DNA of 9,643 nucleotides, taken from assembly GCF_036906915.1 (NCBI RefSeq), contig NZ_JBAKHX010000149.1, positions 1 through 9,643 on the forward strand, read 5' to 3'. Shown here in pieces: positions 6,319 to 9,643 of this stretch. Under the pieces are notes generated by a model. It was not told the DNA's origin. It did no database searches and saw only the letters and a program-made list of their open reading frames with translations. The stretch's first letter is position 1. Every line of letters begins with the position of its first letter. The position numbers were made by a program, and so were the translations under genes. The DNA comes from Phytohabitans sp036906915 (GTDB lineage Bacteria > Actinomycetota > Actinomycetes > Mycobacteriales > Micromonosporaceae).

Positions 6319-9300
6319 GACTCGTCGGTCTTCCCGGTTGTCACGCCATCGCCGTCGCCGCTGCCCTTCGGCTTGGCGTCGGCATCGGCCGGCTTCGCGG
6401 CGGCCTCGTCCTCAGCCGCGTAGGCGAACTCGTCCTCAGCGACCTTGTCCTCAGCGACCTTGTCCTGGGCGGCGTCCGCCTGAACGACCTCGTCCTCGTC
6501 TTCGTCAGGCTCCCCGTCAAGGACCGCGGCCACGCCCTCTTCGTCCGCGTCGCCCTCGTCCGCGTCGCCCTCGTCGACGTCGTCCTCGTCAAGGGCCGCT
6601 TCCACGTCCTCCGCGTCCGCGTCTTCGTCATCCGCGTCTTCGTCATCCGCGTCTTCGTCGGCCGCAGCGTCGGCGTCCTCGTCGTAGGCGTCTTCCTCGT
6701 CGTAGACGGCCTCGGCCTCGTCGAGCTCCTCTACGTCGGCCTCGTCGTCTTCGTCGGCCTCGTCGCCGATGGCGTCCCGGTCCGCGACAGCGTCGTAGCC
6801 GGGCTCATCCTCGTCCTCGTCGGCCTCGTCGCCTTCCAGCACCACACCGTCGAGTTCGAGCAACCGCTCGGCCGCGTCGGTGACCGAGTCCTCGTCGACC
6901 TCCGCCGCCCGCGCGAACCACTCCCGCGCCTCGTCGCGGCGATCCACAGCGAGCAGCATGTCGGCGTACGCGTACCGCAGCCGCGCGGTCCACGGCTCGG
7001 CCGGGTCCGCGGTCAGTTCGCGCACCTGAAGCATCGCGACAGCGGCGTCCTTCTGCCCGAGGTCGCCCCGGGCACCGGCCGCCACGATCAGCAGCTCCAC
7101 GGCCTCGGCCGGGTCCATTGTGGACCTGTCCGCCGCCCGGAACAGGTCGATCGCCCGCTCCGGCCGCCCGAGCGCCCGCTCACTGTCGGCGACCACCGCG
7201 AGGTGCGTCTGCGTGCCGCTCATCCGGTGGTAGGTACGCAGCTCCGCGATCGCCGTCTGCCACTCCCCGACGTGGTACGCGGCCAGCCCGACCGCCTCCC
7301 GCACGGCGGAGATCCGCGACGCCAGCCGGCGCGCCGCGACGGCGTGCGCCAGCGCCTCCTCGGGATCTTCGTCGATCAGCTTGCCGGTCGCCACCAGGTG
7401 CCGCGCCACCGTGTCGGCGACGGGCTTGGCCAGCGACAGCAGCTCGGCGCGCACCTCGCCTGCCAGGTCGGAGGCCTCGATGTCGTCGGACAGCACCGGC
7501 GTGGCCGTCCGCTCGGTCCGCTCGCCGCTCTCGCCGCCGTCGCGTCCCTGGTCACGGTCGTCCGGGCCACGGTCGTCACGAGGCGCCCCGTCGTCCCGGC
7601 GATCGAACCGCCGCTCCCCTCGGAACGGCCGGTCACCGTCGCGTTGCGGCCGCTCACCACGGTCGCCGCCACCGAATCCGGGCCGGTCGCCGCCCCGCCC
7701 CGCGCGGTCGTCACGGAGCCCCGGACGCCCGTCGCGATCCCGGAAGCCCGGCCGGTCATAGCCGCCGCGACCGCCGTCCCGCGAGCCCGAGCGCTCCCCG
7801 GCACCCGCGCGGTCTGCCCGACCGCCGAACCCGCCACGGTCACCGTCCCGGCGCGGCCCGCCCTCGCGGAAGCCGCCCCGGTCGCCACCGTCGCGGAAGC
7901 CACCACGGTCGCCGCCATCGCGACGCGGCCCATTGTCGCGGCCGCCGAACCCGCCCTCACGGCGTGTACCGCCATCGCGGAAGCCTCCGCGGTCGCCACC
8001 GTCACGGCGCGGACCGCTATCGCGGAACCCGCCACGGTCGCCATCGCGGCGCGGACCGCTGTCACGGTCGCGGAACCCGCCCCGGTCGCCACCACTGTCA
8101 CGGCCGCCGAAGCCAGCTCGCTCGCCGCCATCGCGGCGCGGACCACTGTCGCGGAAGCCACCGCGGTCGCCACCGTCACGGCGCGGACCGCTATCGCGGA
8201 ACCCGCCACGGTCGCCATCGCGGCGCGGACCGCTGTCACGGTCGCGGAACCCGCCCCGGTCGCCACCACTGTCACGGCCGCCGAAGCCAGCTCGCTCGCC
8301 GCCATCGCGGCGCGGACCACTGTCGCGGAAGCCACCGCGGTCGCCACCGTCACGGCGCGGACCGCTATCGCGGAACCCGCCACGGTCGCCATCGCGGCGT
8401 GGACCGCTGTCACGGTCGCGGAACCCGCCCCGGTCACCACCATCACGGCGCGGACCACCGTCACGGAAACCGCCACGGTCACCATCGCGACGCGGACCGC
8501 TGTCACGGCCGCCGAAGCCGCCCCGGTCACCACTGTCGCGGCGCGGACCGCTGTCACGGTCACGGAACCCGCCCCGGTCACCACCATCACGACGCGGACC
8601 ACCGTCACGGAAACCGCCACGGTCGCCGTCCCGGCGCGGACCGCTGTCACGGTCACGGAACCCGCCCCGGTCACCACCACCGTCACGGCCGCCGGCGCCT
8701 GCCCGGTCACCGCCGTCGCGGCGCGGGCCGCTGTCACGGAAGCCGGGACGGTCGTCACGGTCGCGGTAGCCGCCACCTTCGCGGCCACGGAAGGAACGCT
8801 GGTCGCCACCGAACCGGCCACCACCGCGTGGGCCGTCGTCGGAGCGCGGTCCACCGCGGTAGCCCGCGCCATCGCGGAAACCACCCCGGTCGTCGCGGTC
8901 CCGACCGCCGCGGAAACCACCTTCGCCGCCACCGTCACGGGGACCGCGGGGCCGGTCGCCGCCTGGGCGGTCGCCACGGTCACGGAAGCCCGGTCGGTCA
9001 TCGCGCCCGCGGAAGCCGCCGTCGCGTGCTCCGCCGGCCCTGTCGCCGCCAGTCCTGTCGCGGAAGCCACCACGGTCGCCGCCATCGCGCCCGCCCCGGC
9101 CGCCGTCGCGGAACCCACCCGAGCCGCCCGAGCCTCCCGCGCGGTCGCGGAAGCCCGGCCGATCGTCGCGGCCACGGAAGCCGCCCTCGCGGTCACCGGA
9201 GCCGCGGCCGGACCGGTCTGCGCCTGGTCGGCCGCTCGCGCCACGGTCGCCGGAGCCTGAGCGGTCGTCGCGGCCACGGAAGCCGCCCTCGCGGGAACCC

Positions 9301-9458
9301 CCGCGCGAGCCGCCTTCGCGGCCGCCGCTGTATCCGCCCCGCTGGCCACCCGAGAAACCGCGGTCGTCGCGACGGCGGCCGCCGTCGCGGTCGCCCGATC
9401 CCTGGTCGTCCGGCTGGGCTCGATACCGCGGGTTACGCCCGCGGGGATCCTCACTCAC
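6315..9458 (-). CDS. Large RGG-repeat / TPR / acidic-tail protein (Rv1691-like core)
   Basis: A predicted 1047-residue protein in three parts. Residues 1 to about 650 are low-complexity, made mostly of Gly, Arg, Asp, Phe, Ser and Pro, with 19 copies of DRGGF and many SGPRRDG segments; such RGG-box regions often bind RNA and are disordered. Residues about 655-872 form a helical TPR-like domain, with likely repeat units near 719-745, 756-775 and 824-853. Residues 873-1047 are an Asp/Glu-rich acidic tail. The TPR part and gene order fit the conserved actinobacterial protein Rv1691, which I recall as much shorter. GTG at 9458 is chosen because GGGAGGA lies just upstream; the longer frame to 9614 would run through the rRNA terminator and 5S rRNA. 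No catalytic motif was seen. A role in RNA or ribosome-related scaffolding is inference. Confidence 0.9.
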   Translation of the reverse strand: MSEDPRGRNPRYRAQPDDQGSGDRDGGRRRDDRGFSGGQRGGYSGGREGGSRGGSREGGFRGRDDRSGSGDRGASGRPGADRSGRGSGDREGGFRGRDDRPGFRDRAGGSGGSGGFRDGGRGGRDGGDRGGFRDRTGGDRAGGARDGGFRGRDDRPGFRDRGDRPGGDRPRGPRDGGGEGGFRGGRDRDDRGGFRDGAGYRGGPRSDDGPRGGGRFGGDQRSFRGREGGGYRDRDDRPGFRDSGPRRDGGDRAGAGGRDGGGDRGGFRDRDSGPRRDGDRGGFRDGGPRRDGGDRGGFRDRDSGPRRDSGDRGGFGGRDSGPRRDGDRGGFRDGGPRRDGGDRGGFRDRDSGPRRDGDRGGFRDSGPRRDGGDRGGFRDSGPRRDGGERAGFGGRDSGGDRGGFRDRDSGPRRDGDRGGFRDSGPRRDGGDRGGFRDSGPRRDGGERAGFGGRDSGGDRGGFRDRDSGPRRDGDRGGFRDSGPRRDGGDRGGFRDGGTRREGGFGGRDNGPRRDGGDRGGFRDGGDRGGFREGGPRRDGDRGGFGGRADRAGAGERSGSRDGGRGGYDRPGFRDRDGRPGLRDDRAGRGGDRPGFGGGDRGERPQRDGDRPFRGERRFDRRDDGAPRDDRGPDDRDQGRDGGESGERTERTATPVLSDDIEASDLAGEVRAELLSLAKPVADTVARHLVATGKLIDEDPEEALAHAVAARRLASRISAVREAVGLAAYHVGEWQTAIAELRTYHRMSGTQTHLAVVADSERALGRPERAIDLFRAADRSTMDPAEAVELLIVAAGARGDLGQKDAAVAMLQVRELTADPAEPWTARLRYAYADMLLAVDRRDEAREWFARAAEVDEDSVTDAAERLLELDGVVLEGDEADEDEDEPGYDAVADRDAIGDEADEDDEADVEELDEAEAVYDEEDAYDEDADAAADEDADDEDADDEDADAEDVEAALDEDDVDEGDADEGDADEEGVAAVLDGEPDEDEDEVVQADAAQDKVAEDKVAEDEFAYAAEDEAAAKPADADAKPKGSGDGDGVTTGKTDES
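6432..6660 (-). repeat. 15-bp minisatellites encoding the acidic tail
   Basis: Three separate 15-bp tandem runs lie within the acidic-tail coding region: two exact copies at 6432-6446 and 6447-6461 (KVAED units), two exact copies at 6541-6555 and 6556-6570, and three copies at 6616-6630, 6631-6645 and 6646-6660, the last with one change. All keep the frame at five codons per unit and encode Asp/Glu/Ala-rich peptides. Confidence 0.85.
7987..8435 (-). repeat. 174-bp in-frame tandem repeat, 2.6 copies, within the RGG region
   Basis: Copies 7987-8160 and 8161-8334 are identical by base-by-base reading, and a third partial copy (8335-8435) differs only at 8400, a silent change in a proline codon. 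The period of 174 bp equals 58 codons, so copy-number change keeps the reading frame. The 58-residue unit is built from shorter DRGGF/SGPRRDG modules. Near-perfect identity points to recent duplication or ongoing homogenisation. Confidence 0.93.
8432..8624 (-). repeat. Degenerate 144-bp (48-codon) repeat next to the 174-bp array
   Basis: The stretch beginning at 8432 recurs at 8576, an offset of 144 bp, with one difference in the first 49 bases before the copies diverge. It lies immediately upstream, in coding direction, of the 174-bp array and uses the same short modules, so it appears to be an older expansion of a different register. Confidence 0.65.
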
Positions 9459-9460
9459 AG

Positions 9461-9477
9461 GTACATCCTCCCTGTAC
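9461..9477 (-). promoter_or_regulatory. Shine-Dalgarno of the RGG/TPR gene in the loop of a small inverted repeat
   Basis: On the minus strand GTACA, GGGAGGA and TGTAC follow one another, so the ribosome site forms the 7-base loop of a 5-bp stem. The GTG start at 9458 lies just past the stem. This fixes the start codon. Any control of translation by the stem is speculative because five base pairs are weak. Confidence 0.6.
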
Positions 9478-9545
9478 TCGACGAGGGCCGCTCGCTCGGG
9501 GCGGCCTGTCGCCGCCTGCCCCGCCCCGCCGAGGCCAAACACACA

Positions 9546-9577
9546 TTGAGGGCCACCCCAAGTGGGGTGGCCCTCAA
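9546..9577 (-). terminator. Intrinsic terminator of the rRNA operon
   Basis: A perfect 14-bp stem (9577-9564 with 9559-9546) closes a 4-base loop, ACTT on the minus strand. It starts about 12 bases after the end of the 5S rRNA, and TGTGTTTGG follows on the minus strand, a modest T-rich run. Position and strength fit termination of the rRNA operon before the RGG/TPR gene. The remaining 85 bases up to the GTG start are GC-rich with no recognisable promoter; a further GC-rich inverted repeat (9497-9504 with 9521-9528) lies within them. Confidence 0.9.
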
Positions 9578-9588
9578 ATGGAAAGATG

Positions 9589-9643
9589 TCCGGCGGTGTC
9601 CTACTCTCCCACACCCTCCCGAGTGCAGTACCATCGGCGCTGG
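9589..9643 (-). rRNA. rrf: 5S ribosomal RNA, 3' part only
   Basis: The reverse complement of the right edge reads as the conserved 3' half of actinobacterial 5S rRNA: GCCGATGGTACTGCACTCGG, then GGGTGTGGGAGAGTAGGACA and CCGCCGGA. The 5' half lies outside the window, and the exact 3' end is estimated to within a few bases. It marks the end of an rRNA operon that runs in the same direction as the RGG/TPR gene. Confidence 0.95.

Noticed and set aside
7987..8435. CRISPR-like array
   Set aside because: The 174-bp units are contiguous coding repeats in frame with the surrounding gene; there are no short repeats with unique spacers.
7203..9260. Plus-strand open frame of 685 codons giving an Ala/Thr/Val-rich repeat protein
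   Set aside because: It is the antisense shadow of the GC-rich repeat region of the RGG/TPR gene. It has no sensible domain, and stop codons are scarce in every frame of these repeats.
7376..9454. Minus-strand open frame of 692 codons in another frame of the repeat region
   Set aside because: Ala/Val/Thr repeats from reading the same repeats out of frame. The frame with the good ribosome site at 9466-9472 also runs on into the conserved TPR domain, which this one does not.
9459..9614. N-terminal extension of the RGG/TPR gene to 9614
   Set aside because: It would translate the 5S rRNA 3' end and its terminator.

Overview
The window is chromosomal DNA from a high-GC Gram-positive actinomycete. 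GC is very high throughout, GTG starts and GGAGG-type ribosome binding sites are common, and the genes are packed with 1- to 4-base overlaps. From memory, the gene order matches the tyrS-side cluster of Mycobacterium tuberculosis (Rv1691 to Rv1696): TPR protein, HAD phosphatase, small protein, tlyA, NAD kinase, recN. The cell-type suggestion of Micromonosporaceae or a near relative is an inference from base composition and protein style, not a proof.

Layout, reading the minus strand from the right edge. The window opens inside the 3' end of a 5S rRNA gene (the end of an rRNA operon), followed by a strong intrinsic terminator. Then comes a very large gene (9458-6315). Its protein has about 650 residues of RGG/RDG-type low-complexity repeats, a TPR-like helical domain, and a strongly acidic tail. 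It overlaps a HAD-IIA phosphatase gene (6318-5326) by four bases. A short plus-strand gene for an SCP2-type lipid-binding protein (4980-5318) converges on the phosphatase gene, and a small hairpin covers both stop codons. From the divergent gap 4865-4979 a second minus-strand operon starts: a phasin/histone-H1-like protein with a Lys/Ala/Pro tail, an 87-residue small protein, tlyA (rRNA 2'-O-methyltransferase), nadK (NAD kinase) and recN (double-strand-break repair ATPase). The first four genes overlap one another; recN follows after a 62-base gap.

The left end (1-458) has no credible gene. It holds a repeat element: two 81-bp copies in opposite orientation, each containing a 59-bp palindrome, around a 176-bp centre with a third hairpin. 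Small 17- and 18-bp tandem repeats separate it from the recN stop.

The core genes are ordinary housekeeping genes. The unusual parts are the RGG-TPR-acidic protein beside the rRNA operon, with a near-perfect 174-bp (58-codon) in-frame tandem repeat, and the palindromic inverted-repeat element downstream of recN. I found no CRISPR array, defence system, transposase, tRNA or new enzymatic system.
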